Positions 1 to 10,945 of a stretch of 64,000 nt of DNA are shown piece after piece. How positions within the stretch are numbered: position 1 is the first letter of the stretch; the number at the start of each line of letters is the position of its first letter. Source of the DNA: Primula veris (lineage: Eukaryota; Streptophyta; Magnoliopsida; Ericales; Primulaceae); NCBI GenBank assembly GCA_963682055.1, contig OY821750.1, positions 374,501-438,500 on the forward strand. The letters are read 5' to 3'. Position numbers and translations under genes: made by a program. The notes beneath the pieces were generated by a model that saw nothing but the letters and a program-made list of their open reading frames with translations, had not been told where the DNA came from and ran no database searches.

Positions 1-1254
1 CTTTAGCTTTTAAGTGGAATTGGTCCATGTTTTCAGTAATAAGCAACAACAAATAAAACAGAGCTTAAAAGGTTTACAATCAAACATGGCCTAAGCTAGC
101 CCGTCTATAAGTCTATTTAACGGTGGCTTCTAAGTTCAAATTATTTTTTTGTTAAGCGTTCAAGTTCCAACCAAGTCTTGTTTGTGCGACTTGAAAAAAC
201 ATTTATGATTGATTTTGGTATTTATGCGGACCAAGTTTTGTTTGGATGAAGCTTACACTCACATTTTTATTTGATGTTTTAGCTTTTGAGCTGGCTAGTG
301 ACTTGTAAACTCAATTTCTTCGCGACATTAACTTAAGATATATATTATTTGGTGTATCAGCGATCAAGGGCTTTGCTTTGCTGTATAAGTGAAAAATCAA
401 AGCTTATAAGCTGGAAAAAAAAACTAGTTTGTTTCCAAGTCCAGAGGCAAATTGCATTGGCAAACACATTGTTTATGAGGCCTAAAATACCGCGAGTCAA
501 ATCCGACCTCCTACTAATTCAACCAGACAAGGCCTTGTGTTATACTTTTATGCATACTTTGTGAATGAAGTAGCATATAGACGTTTAGATATAAAAAAAC
601 AATCTTCAAACATGTATCAAAATCATTATCCGTAAAAAGAACTCAGCAACACAATAAACATATCGAAAACAATTATGAACACTTCAAACATGTATCAGAT
701 GATCTAAGCCAAAAAATGAAGAACATCATATATTGGGAAGTAAAAGGGCTTCCAAATTTTAGGTTTTGATGGGTTCAGGTTGGATTGGATGAGAGTTCTG
801 TGAAGAAGACGAAGTTCTCTCTCTCCTAAGTGAGACGTTTCTTATTCTCAGATAGTTTTGGGGGTATCATTACACGTGTAATTGGTCTTTACTTAGGCAA
901 GTGCTATGATGGTCCTAATAGTATTAGAAGTTTATCTAATTAGTCATTCAAGTTGTATAGATTTGGTTTTAGTCTTTCAAGTTTCAGTTCGTGTAGTAAT
1001 AGTGTCTTGATGATGATACTGGTTGTTTTTTTTATTCTTATTATTAATAAAAATGTGGGATTTTTCCCCACAATTTATATAAAAAAAAAAAAAAAAATAA
1101 TTATTGTACATTACAATAGTTCCTTTCTCTGGTTTTCTGAAATAGAACTCTAAACAACAGCTGTATGACGGGTTTTCTAGTTTCTATAAGCCTATAACTT
1201 TCCCCTTTTTTTTGGGTGTTAGCATTTTCCTATAATTTTCCCCTACCCCTCTGC
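1..1254. other. gene-free stretch
   Basis: I see no convincing gene here; the open frames are short and without recognisable motifs. Bases 615-682 are close to 19448-19520, one of several blocks that recur in the first 30 kb. A poly(A/T)-rich tract lies near 1078-1100. Confidence 0.5.
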
Positions 1255-2975
1255 AGCAATGGATTCGCCCATGTCCTTTGCCGGCTTATCTACTCTTTTC
1301 TTCGTTCCGGAACACCAGTTTGCTAACAAAAATTAAATGGATATTGTTATAAACTCTCCTTTTTAGCCATATAAATGCCACCAGCAATATGGCATACCAT
1401 TATGGTGTCTATTCTCCAATGAAGTTTACTTTTTATGAAAAAGTAAAAATCTTATAGGAGCATTACTCATCATTCGAAACGAATTAAAGTATACAACAAA
1501 AAAGAAAAGGAACGCAAATCTGACAATGGTACAATATAATCATACCTCAAGGGGTTGACACCTAACAATCACGCCTGAAGCTGTTGGCAAAGGCTGCATC
1601 GAGTAAATAATCAGCAAACACCGAATGCATATTTTCTAAAATGAAAAAATAAAGTAACATCAAATAACACCTCAATCAAAACCCGCTTTTGAGTTTCATC
1701 TAGTGAAACAAAGAAGTTAAGAGGGGAGAATGTTTCTGAGGCGGGCAGGCAAGGAGAAAGAGGAACCAAAGTAGAAGACTTTGATCTAATAAAGGCTCAC
1801 TCAGCAAGAGCATCTCTTGAGGCTTCAGTGAGTCAAGCTACCTGCACCTGTCTGGTCCGATCGTTTCGCGGCTCTTTCTAAGAGACGGGAATGTAAATAG
1901 AAAACATCGCCTGAGAAAGCTTCACGGCCTTGTGGTCGGCGTAACAATAATGACATTTGTCGATATGCCACTTATAGTACCTACCACATAGCGCGCTTCA
2001 TTGTCATCAAGTGATACAATGTACGATTTAGCCTTTAGGGTCCTCAGCATTATTAACCTGTACCTATAGAGAGAAAAAATATTTAAAAAAGTTAGCCGTT
2101 GAAAGGAAGTTAAAGCTTATGTTTAGAGAAAGATAAGGCGCGCACATTGTAGCTGTACTCACGAACCCTTGAATACGAGACATTTTCTTCATTGTTTGTA
2201 TCCTTTGATATCTGCCAACAATTACAAAAAGGTGTTATGACAATATACAAGGGAAATGAAGAAAGCTTGTGCTTCGTAACAAACCAAATTTTCTTGTAAA
2301 TTTTTAGCAGAGTTGCTTGCTTAGTTACGAATAATGTCTATGTATAAGTAATTATAAATTAAAGGTTCTATCGGAGCCACTATATATTCTTACAACTTGC
2401 TACTACACAAGGTATTTCATTTTTCACATTTACATTTCAACAACTATTAATAAACAGAAATAAGGACTTCAATATACCTCATTAGGTACTGGGGCAAAAT
2501 ATGCCAAAAACCTCTCATCAGCTGATTCTGAGTCTTTTACGACACAGCTTTTCATGATAGCCTGCAGTATTTAAGAAACGCAATTAGGCACGCGACACAC
2601 ATGACCCCCTCCCAGTTACCAAATAAGAAATAGCTGAAGAACATCAAAAGAAAAGGAGGTGGATAAAAATGCGGTTTTCAATTCCATTACGATATTAAAC
2701 TTTAAGTAAACAGGGGATAAAGAATGGTCATAATTTACACAATAATTAATACTAATTGGAATAAAAATCTGACGGAGACTTAAAAAAAAGTTGTTGCTAT
2801 GTCGATAAACCCAAATATTTGATAGATGAAATATCAGATATAAAAAGTCATTCTCAGTGCTATTTTACATTTAGATTCACAAGCTTCACAAACAGATTCG
2901 TCCAACTTGTTATAAGCCTCTACGTCACCGGTTGGATGGCTATCAAATGTAGCTATTGCAAATTGGTCGTTTAAC
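1255..2975 (-). pseudogene. PAF1/ELF7-like gene fragment (Paf1 complex subunit), broken
   Basis: Minus-strand exons match the core of the plant PAF1 homologue (ELF7/VIP2), a subunit of the nuclear Paf1 complex that travels with RNA polymerase II. Exon a (2975-about 2870) reads LNDQFAIATFDSHPTGD and onward. Exon b (2561-2478) is 28 codons with good splice sites, AIMKSCVVKD through ERFLAYFAPVPNE. Exon c (2211-about 2139) includes NVSYSRVREY. Exon d (2057-1985) includes YIVSLDDNEARYV. A weaker piece at about 1325-1255 (KLVFRNEEKSR, then a stop) may be the next exon. Damage is visible: a frameshift inside exon d after NNAEDP, an extra base at the donor of exon a, no good donor after exon c, and a stop in the last piece. 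The N-terminal and C-terminal parts were not found. The family assignment rests on remembered PAF1 motifs; a functional gene is unlikely. Confidence 0.72.
1831..1971 (-). other. NUMT: nuclear copy of mitochondrial atp1 fragment
   Basis: Read on the minus strand, this 141-bp block encodes [20 protein letters not shown] followed by [19 protein letters not shown] and AGSLT. This is the highly conserved central part of the plant mitochondrial ATP synthase alpha subunit (atp1), downstream of the nucleotide-binding region. Two residues differ from the usual PPGREAFPGD. Homology starts and stops abruptly at both ends, and the DNA is richer in GC than its surroundings. It sits about a dozen bases downstream of the exon d donor of the PAF1-like pseudogene, thus within what was an intron. 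It is a transferred organelle fragment, not a gene. Sequence at about 1700-1830 is also atypical and may be more mitochondrial DNA, which I cannot confirm. Confidence 0.85.
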
Positions 2976-3332
2976 CTGTAAGCAAAAACATTTCAAAATA
3001 AGTTCAATTCCAGAATAAATAAAAAAGTAAAGAACAAACACTGTATGTTAGGAAACAACAAAGAGGTGCTAAAAAAAATTCATCAGCAACATATACCAGT
3101 TATTGCCTTTCTGGAAAGGTTTTCTGTCAAAATGAAAAGCAAGGAAGATAACATGGTGACTTGATAAAGAGGTAAATGCAACAGAACTTATTCGAATGTA
3201 AATGCAAGGCTCACATGCCTGCCACATAAATCCTTACAGGTTGTCGGGAAAAGTTTCTAGAGGTAAAGTTTATGGTGGAAAACATATTCACAAAATAACA
3301 TTGCTCTTAAAGAGAGGAAGGGAAAAATCTAC

Positions 3333-4031
3333 CCTTAAGTTCTTGTCCAGCTTTCCGGCAAGTGCCTTAAGCAATGTGGTCTTTCCTGAGCCTGCAGGTC
3401 CGAGCAGTAGTGTTATCCTGAAAAAACATAGAGAGAGTTCAGATGAAAAAAGATATACGCGAGGCTACAGTTTCACGAGAAAAAGTAATAATATAAACAT
3501 CCCTGGCTTCACAGTCCCAGTCACATCATTGAGTATTTTGACGACTTTCTTTTTCGATGGGAGACGCTTACAAGAGCCAAGAATTCCCTATTTAATTACA
3601 AATTCAAACTCATTATTTGTTGTCAAGAAACCAATCCATCCATGGAGATGATTCATTAAATATGACATTGAGTATCTAAAACGAAAATGTAAAGGGGTAA
3701 TAATACTAAATCAATTGAATTTTTTTTAGTGTAAAACAGTTATCATCAGGTGTCAAGACCATAAAGGTTAAATCTCTGACATTATATTTCCTATAGCATG
3801 TGACAAGTAAAATATGAAAGTTAATGATAAACTTAACAAAACAAACAAAATTGGTGTAGCTGCAACATCATTGTTTTCGCATACTGCATATAAAATGCGA
3901 AATCAATGGTATTGAGTAATAAACTGGCACTTGAAAATAAGAAATACCGACCTCTATAGCATTCAAAGTGGAATTCAGTAAAGTGGGAAATGCATCTCCA
4001 TCTATGGATAGATTCTCAAATCACACTTCGA
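3333..4031 (-). pseudogene. PDR-type ABCG transporter gene fragment, broken
   Basis: Three consecutive minus-strand exons match full-size ABCG (pleiotropic drug resistance) transporters of the plasma membrane. The first (about 4031-3952) reads FENLSIDGDA then FPTLLNSTLNAIE, lacks the usual YVGxRAL stretch, and has an in-frame TGA where an arginine is expected. The second (about 3587-3502) reads CKRLPSKKKVVKILNDVTG then TVKPG, with a degraded donor. The third (3417-3333) carries the Walker A motif GPAGSGKTT within [20 protein letters not shown] and ends KLDKNLR at a plausible donor. Everything after the first P-loop (Walker B, membrane domains, second half) is missing. Family members are about 1,400 residues, so this is a small remnant of the amino-terminal region. 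A second, shorter copy lies at 18798-19154. Confidence 0.82.
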
Positions 4032-4206
4032 AAATACGGTTAAATATATTAAACATATGATAGTGTAGTAGTATGAATACACAAACATATTAAACATAAA
4101 ATACGGTTACATCACCCATTCGCGAATAGGAAAACACCCGAGGGCCCTATTCGCGATTATTAATACATATAACAATTATTAAAACAATCCATAAAACAAG
4201 TGAGCA

Positions 4207-4865
4207 TTATCTGGTGCCTTGGAGTCCAGCAATATGATTCATTTTACATTGTAAAGAGCAGAACCTGAACTCCCTGAAAAATTGAGGATGTTTAAATCAA
4301 TCCTAAAAATTATGATAATAATAAAATAATTAACAAACACAAATAATTAATAATACCCATGATAGTGATTTTGATACATCGGCGCAGCTACCGTTTGGTG
4401 AGTTTTTCTTATTTGGCAATAATGGCAATTAAAGCCATCCACGTCGAGCTCAGCCATCTAAACAAAAAATGATTGATTAACTAACTAATAAGCTACGTAA
4501 AATAATAACTCATTGTTTGCAAACAAAGAAAAAATAAAAATAGTATATTTATAAATGCGCATAGGGTAAATACTAATTAGGTAACAAAAATTCTACCTTT
4601 TGTGCAATTTGAATTATTGTTTTCCCATAAAAATGGTCTGCTATTCTAAAAAACCTGGAAGGTGAATTCACAGGTATCTCTTTTGCTACCCTTCTGAGAG
4701 TTTGTATTTCATGATCATTCCACACGGCAGGGATAAATAGCTTTAAGTAAAAAAAAAAACAAGTAAGACAATTGTTGCAGACTTGATGAAGTAACTTTGA
4801 AAACAAAACTAAAAATAAACCATGAAACAAATTACCTCATCAACAAATCGAGGTACGTGATTCAT
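4207..4865 (-). CDS. small SANT-like / two-Cys-pair protein, four exons (copy 1)
   Basis: I recognise no named gene. Four minus-strand exons join to a 113-residue protein: exon 1 4865-4836 (MNHVPRFVDE), exon 2 4740-4597, exon 3 4457-4357, exon 4 4273-4207. All introns are GT-AG and phases are 0, 0, 2. Exon 2 encodes one Myb/SANT-like helix unit: PAVWNDHEI, LRRVAKEIP, RFFRIADHF, then GKT, a pattern seen in DNAJC1/DNAJC2-type SANT domains. Exons 3 and 4 carry two cysteine pairs, DGFNCHYC and RFCSLQC, that could bind one zinc ion. Same exon lengths (within three bases per codon gap) and intron phases recur in the copy at 21715-23073, about 40% identical in exon 2. That conservation argues for a real coding gene. 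Function is unknown; DNA or chromatin binding is only an inference from the SANT fold. A GA-rich tract (read on this strand) lies just upstream of the start. Confidence 0.68.
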
Positions 4866-4878
4866 TATGACCCTAACT

Positions 4879-4940
4879 TCCTCTCTTTTTCTCTTTCTTT
4901 TTCTCTTTCTCTTTCTCTTCCTCTTCCTCTTCCTCTTCTG
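4879..4940. repeat. CT-rich simple repeat
   Basis: Imperfect tandem repeats of CTCTTT and CTCTTC. On the minus strand this is a purine-rich GAGAAA/GAGGAA tract ending about 14 bases before the start codon of the small SANT/Cys gene, so it may be its 5' leader or a GA-rich promoter element. Confidence 0.85.
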
Positions 4941-4966
4941 CTTAACTTACTCTCTTTTTCGTGTAT

Positions 4967-4997
4967 ATATCTATCTATCTATCTATCTATATATATA
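4967..4997. repeat. TCTA microsatellite
   Basis: About six units of the tetranucleotide TCTA followed by a short TA run; no coding meaning. Confidence 0.9.
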
Positions 4998-7060
4998 AGA
5001 TACTGTTAATACGTAAAGAATTCCCAAATCAATACTCAAATTAAACCATCTCCTATAAGTTACTACAATATTATTTATAAACTACTAATACTGACAAAAT
5101 TAATCACTTATAACATTGATAAACTAAAATTAAATATAAACAAAAAAATACGGGTCATAACACTCTTAGAAAATTGTCCTAGTTCTTTCATGATTACCTT
5201 TTGTCGAGATCGACTTTACCCTTTCTCTTTCCTTCCTTGTTCTACTTGGAAGCAAATTTGTATTTGACTTTGTTTTGTAAGATTTTGGAGTATGAACTAA
5301 ATATGAAAGAGTTGTTGTAAGGCTTGTTGTGTGTGTAATGAGGTTGTGATTTTGAGATTGTGGGATGGATGGATATATATATATATAGCATAGGAAAAAT
5401 GAAGCGAGAAAGATTGCATGCAAGTTGTTTGGCAATGACTATAAAATTAATGAGACACACTTTTGAGTTTAGCTTAATAGTTTTCCCCATATATAGATGA
5501 TACATCATTTTCATATATTACATGAATCTAGATAACAAACATTAAAGTTACGTACACAACCCCCACTATTATCTTTTTCACAAAATGAACATGTTCGATT
5601 AAAAAAAAAATGTGTTTGCTTAATTATTTGGTGGTCTTGGAAAGATGAGAAAGTTTCAAAACAATGCAGATACTGTTTTTTTTTGTATTTAAATGACATG
5701 ACTAAAATACGATAACTATATTTATTAAAAGTTCCTGAATGAATTATAGGGCTTATATATGCATGGAAGACATTCACTACTAATATATAGACAAACACTT
5801 CTTTTCGGTTCGGTCATCCCTAAACCGAAAACGAATACCAACTCTTCGCATCTAGCTAGTCATGACTCGTGTACTTTGGAGGAGTTATCTAACTATAAAC
5901 TTTACGAAAAGTATCTCCTTTATCTTTTATAATTGAACCTACGTTTGATTTCAAATTTTTCAGAACCTGTAATTTGCTTTATTATACCAATATACTTTGT
6001 CATCCAAAATTACTGTTATAATTTTATGAGCATATATAAGAATGGGTTGTTTTAATAAAAACAATTAATTTGGTGTTTTTTTATTGTTGAACCCAAATTA
6101 CAATGGTTGAAATCGACTATCATATCGCTTTACAAATTATGGTGTTTTGTATCTTATCTAGTGTCTATTCCAAACACTGAAACACACTTTCAATAAAGAC
6201 AAGTAAAGCAAATTATGGTGTTTTGTATCTTATCTAGAAACGAGGAAACGTAGAATATTTGAAGAAACCTAAAAGACAAGTAACGTTTGTGTTAACCTTT
6301 TCTTTTCTTATGAATCTTTTGACAGATAATGTATTCTTTTTCTTCCTAAAATATGTTAAAAAATTAATTAGGTCACACACTGATTACGGATCAGACAAGG
6401 AGCTTGTGCTTGTAGTTGTCGGAAGTAATGAAACTTTTATATCTGTGAAATTTTCAATTAGCGATTTTGATTGTGTGATAATTCAACTTAATCATGTGAA
6501 TCTGTTAGTGTGAGTTTGTATTTGGTAGCTCTGTATTAAAGCCTGTTTTGCCAAGGAACACTAAACTAATCAGCGGGTTTGGTTGTTATTTTTAACCTTT
6601 TAGTTTTTGCTTAAGAGCTTAATCTATGTATGTGTTTTTTCTTAGCTAAAAAAGCGAAACTTCATTAGTTTTTCATTAGTTTTAAATCACCTAAGTTTTT
6701 TTATGGTTTTTTTAAGACTTTTACAATATTTGGATATTTTTTCTTGCTATAAATTATGAGTTTTTACCATCAATTTTAAATCACCTAAGTTTTACGATAA
6801 GCAGTTAATGTGATCATATTAATTGATGATTGTGTTGTGGATGGAAACACCCAATTGCATAGTACGTAATCATTTAGGTAGAAACAAAAATAATGACAAG
6901 CAAATTGAGGAGAAGTTTACCAAAAACTTGTGATAATAGCCCATGTATATCTATATAGAACTTTTAAAATGTTCCATACTTAAATAGTAGCTAAGAACCA
7001 CTCAAACATCCATTTCTAACTAAATAATTTTCCTGAACCAATCAAACTAAAATTATTTGT

Positions 7061-7903
7061 TATTCTATATTATATAAAATTCCCCTGCGCTAATTTTCAT
7101 AGTCTTCTTTCCTCAAAATTTTATTGTTTCTAAAAGGTAGCAGTAGTTAAAAGATCCAATCAAAAATATGATAAAAAAGACTAAAGATTACCTTTTGATA
7201 TGAAAAATGTCCCTACATACATGAATGAAGGTCATGTGCATATATAACATGATCATTTAATTAAGGAAAAAAAAACTACCTTTTTATACGAAAAATAAAA
7301 AAGAGAGAACGTGACAATAATGTATCTTTAGCTAAAAACGGGAATGGAAGTAATATTTAAGATAGGAATTGCCCCAAAATGGATTGGATTAGGCAGCATA
7401 TTGGCCAGTATTACAGTTCCGTGTTATTACAAAATTTCATTTCGTATCTTGTTCTTCCTTTTATAACTTTTAAATTTCTCTTTTCAGGTCGATCTGGTCA
7501 TCATTTTTAACGGTTTCACAAGTGATCCGACGGCATCCCTTACGGTTTTTCAAGTTTTGTAGAGTTTGCCAATTTTAAAAAAGCCACCAAAAGATATTGC
7601 AGTTCACTTCAAAGTTTCAGTCCAAACGAATTCCTGGTACTTCGATCTCCTAGAATGTTTATGTACGTACAAGGTTCAGGTGTAGTTTAAACGGAAGGAA
7701 TTTTCGAAGATATTAATTACCTGTCTACCGCTGATCAAATTATTACTCCATTTTACTAGGACCAAAGTATTGTTCTTTTGTCTGTCTTTTTTAATAAACC
7801 TTGGTATTCCTAGCTACAACTAAAATAAGATTACTAATTAATACTACTATAAAATATATATATACTTCTGTGCAGTGTGCCTGTAACAAAAATTGAGAGA
7901 GAA
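7061..7903. repeat. duplicated block A (partner 27279-28154)
   Basis: Nearly continuous similarity to 27279-28154, with small indels. Inside it, about 7540-7690 has a stretch that reads YGFSSFVEFANFKKATK, faintly like an RRM RNP1 segment; the partner copy has a 4-bp insertion that breaks it. I treat the block as noncoding repeat. Confidence 0.8.
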
Positions 7904-10158
7904 ACCTTTTATCCCGTTTTACATTTTCTCATCTATTCAACTCAACAAGGAACTTTTTAAACGAAGTGTTGTAATGAAAAACTAAAAAATAGAAAGCTTC
8001 CGCACATAAAGGATAACCGGTGAAAGCTTCCGCACTGGCATCTTCTCAGTTACTCTTTAATTAAACCATTTGAATCCAATGCAGTTAGCAAAGATGAACG
8101 TGAAAAAATAGAAAAGTGAAATATAGTATCATTCATATTTATTGAGTAGGCATATCCTCTATTTATAATGTTACAATGAAATATAAATAGAAATTATATC
8201 AAATCTTTGAATCAAATATTTTAATCAAATCAAATTACATTAGAATAATATGTCTCAAATCAATTAATATCTTCAACAATGAACAAAGTCGGACGCGGAC
8301 ATTGAGCTCAAGATTTTGAAACCTCAAAACCAAAGTTGTAATAACTTGTTATCTTTTGGTTTACAAAGTGATGTAAGTTAACTTCTATGCTTCTATATTA
8401 TGCATGTCCTGGTAGAAGCTAATGAGAAACTTGGTATGTAAAGTATTTTCTTACTTGAAAATATGAGTTTTGTTTTTGTTTACAAAACATCCGGTTCCAC
8501 TTCTGATGCTTGTTCTCCATGCTTTGGAAACCTGCAAGCGTGCAGCTACTGAACCTTTACTTCTGGCACAAATTTCCCTACATATCGAAAAATTATTATA
8601 AATTGAAGGTCGGCCTAAATGAACATATATGAATGAATATATGGGTAGTTATTAATCTTGGAGTTCAAAGTTTACTGTAACACCTGCTTAAAATAATAGT
8701 TTTAAAAAATGGAATCGAAATAATATTTTCGAGTAGTGAAGACGCGGAGTGTCACTGGAACTCCCCCTCTCTTCCAAGGGTTCACTAGAAAAGAAATGCA
8801 TTGTCTACTATTTACTTTTGAACTGTATTGCTCAATGATTAACATTACACAAATAGATTGCTAATCTTTGCATATTATTAGCATAAGCCTCTATTAGACA
8901 CTAAAACATACATGATACATCAACAAATTAGAAGGAAAATTTTGATGTGATGCCACGAGTATGATTAGTATGATTAGAATGATTTTGATGTATAGGCGAC
9001 ACAGCTCATTGCATATCCATCAAGTATAGTGGGTTTGAGATACCATGAGCATGATTTGTATGTTATTGGATTCTTTCAAGTATTATTATGCAACCAAGTC
9101 ATCACCACACGATAATGGACTTGTTTGGTTTCAACTTTAAACACTGCCATTTCTTGATTTGGTTGCTAGATTCTTTTTGTTTGTCGACTTTTAAATTAAG
9201 GTTCTTTTTACCATGTGAACAGATTCTTGGCAAAGGACGACAAAAAAAACATCTAAGCCTTTTCATGATTTGAGGTACAACAAACTCATATTACAAATTG
9301 TTTTTTTCTCTTTAATTTTATCATGGTAAATTGAATACATGATAGATGTTTTGTCGCAAAGAAATAATGTGTTTATCACACTTTATTCCTTTCAGATGTA
9401 TGCTCCTTTGTGTAATAAACGGGTAATTTTCATCAAAACTTTTAATTTATATAATACTTGAAAGAGTAATGTCACCGCTAGCTATAAGCAAACTAAGAGG
9501 TTATTGCCTATTGTTCTAAAAAATTAGGCAACATTAAAATTATATGTGACATATGTTATGACTACACAAGACGATTTAACCCCTACCCTACTGACAACCT
9601 ATGATTATAGTAGTCGACATAGAAATATTAGGGCCGGAGAGCAAAAACTAAATAATAAATTGAAGAGACGAGACGAGACGAGATTGTTTTTGCCAAACGG
9701 ACCCTAAATTTTACCACTTTTTCACTACTGTTTTGACTGTTGCAACTTTCATTGAATGTTTATGCGACATTTTTGATTGAAAAGACAATTACATTAATAT
9801 TGTGAACCATAAATAAAGTGGATATGCCCATTTTCCTTTTTTTTTTTTACTTTACGGGATAAGTTCATTGCATTGTATATATATGGACCATTCAATATAT
9901 TCAATGCATAGCATGATTTGAAGTATAAATTGTGTTTCTTTCACATATTAATGGAAAGGCATAACAGGTATTGATGTATAACTTTATCAAACTTATCATG
10001 CTTATTAAAGGAAATGATCATAGTCATCAAAGAGTATGTGTTTAGTTAGTGGTATCATATATATACACTACAACTTTATGGGAGTATATATATATAGGGT
10101 TACATATATACGATTTGGTACACTAATTTACCATTACACTTTATTTAACACACCAGCA

Positions 10159-10403
10159 TTGATGATTAGTATACTAATTGATACATTTTCTTGGAGGATT
10201 AGTATGTACACATAGCAACATACAAACGAGTATAACTGTATATAGGGTTAAATTTAAAATACGGTTCCGTCCACTAATTTTATCAATAAAGTTTGGATTG
10301 GTACACCAGCCTTCAAAACTACCAATCAGTATAATAACGATAGGTTTCTCGAAAATTGAGTAAACCTAGTGTACTATTCCGAAGAGAATTTTCTTAGGCA
10401 TAG
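10159..10403. repeat. duplicated block B (partner 28995-29241)
   Basis: Both copies contain an open frame of 61 codons, but the few differences between them are mostly amino-acid changing, which does not suggest protein constraint. Confidence 0.8.
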
Positions 10404-10436
10404 TAATTTTACCTAACAAATTGTTTATATTTATGA

Positions 10437-10505
10437 AAAGTGGACTTGTAAAATGAGACAACCCAAAATCGAAATATGGACTTATAAATTGTGACGGAGG
10501 GAGTA
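10437..10505. mobile_element. Stowaway-like MITE remnant
   Basis: The block ends with GTGACGGAGGGAGTA, the typical right end of Stowaway (Tc1/mariner) MITEs followed by the TA target. The left terminal CTCCCTCCGT was not found, so only a truncated end remains. Confidence 0.5.
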
Positions 10506-10945
10506 GTAATTTCACATATTATGGGCGTGCAGTATATGGTTTCGGAGGTAAGCATCCCTGAGTACCGACATAAAGAGGAGAACACCCCCTGAACAGGAGG
10601 GGAAGATTAAAGTCTCAGGGGATGTTAGTCCCTTGAGACGGAATAAAGACTTATTCCCAAGTGTGAAAACCCCCTGAGAGTGAGATTGCCAAGATATTAA
10701 AAGTCTTATATGCATGGGTAAGATAATACGTTTTCTTATGAATATAAGGGAACATTTCTAGTCTGTGAGAGTATATATATTTCTATTCGTTAATTGTGAG
10801 CATAAATGGAAAGCTTCTATGGAGATATGACCAAATTTACCAAGATCTAACATAATTCTGCCTATATAAAGGAAGTAATACTGCTCAGACGCCGTATGTA
10901 CATCTACGCATTAATACATGCATTCATATGCTAAACCCTAAAAGG

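Larger units (their letters stand above)
5000..10940. other. gene-free spacer made of duplicated blocks
   Basis: No gene could be supported. Blocks with close copies elsewhere are 6388-6569 (copy at 23782-23965), 6719-6862 (17947-18110), 7061-7903 (27279-28154), 9708-10064 (17410-17768) and 10159-10403 (28995-29241). A 29-bp direct repeat occurs at about 6132-6160 and 6209-6237. The order of blocks matches 23.8-29.2 kb, so these are old duplicated segments with later insertions. Bases 10437-10505 are a Stowaway-like remnant, listed separately. Confidence 0.7.

Noticed and set aside
3202..3651. 149-codon plus-strand open frame
   Set aside because: It is the antisense shadow of the ABCG pseudo-exons; the motifs are on the minus strand.
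4879..4997. possible CRISPR-like or regulatory array
   Set aside because: These are simple CT and TCTA microsatellites without spacers; the DNA is of a plant nucleus.
10178..10363. 61-codon open frame present in two copies (also 29014-29199)
   Set aside because: About five of seven base differences between the copies change an amino acid, so there is no sign of protein constraint; it is part of a duplicated noncoding block.
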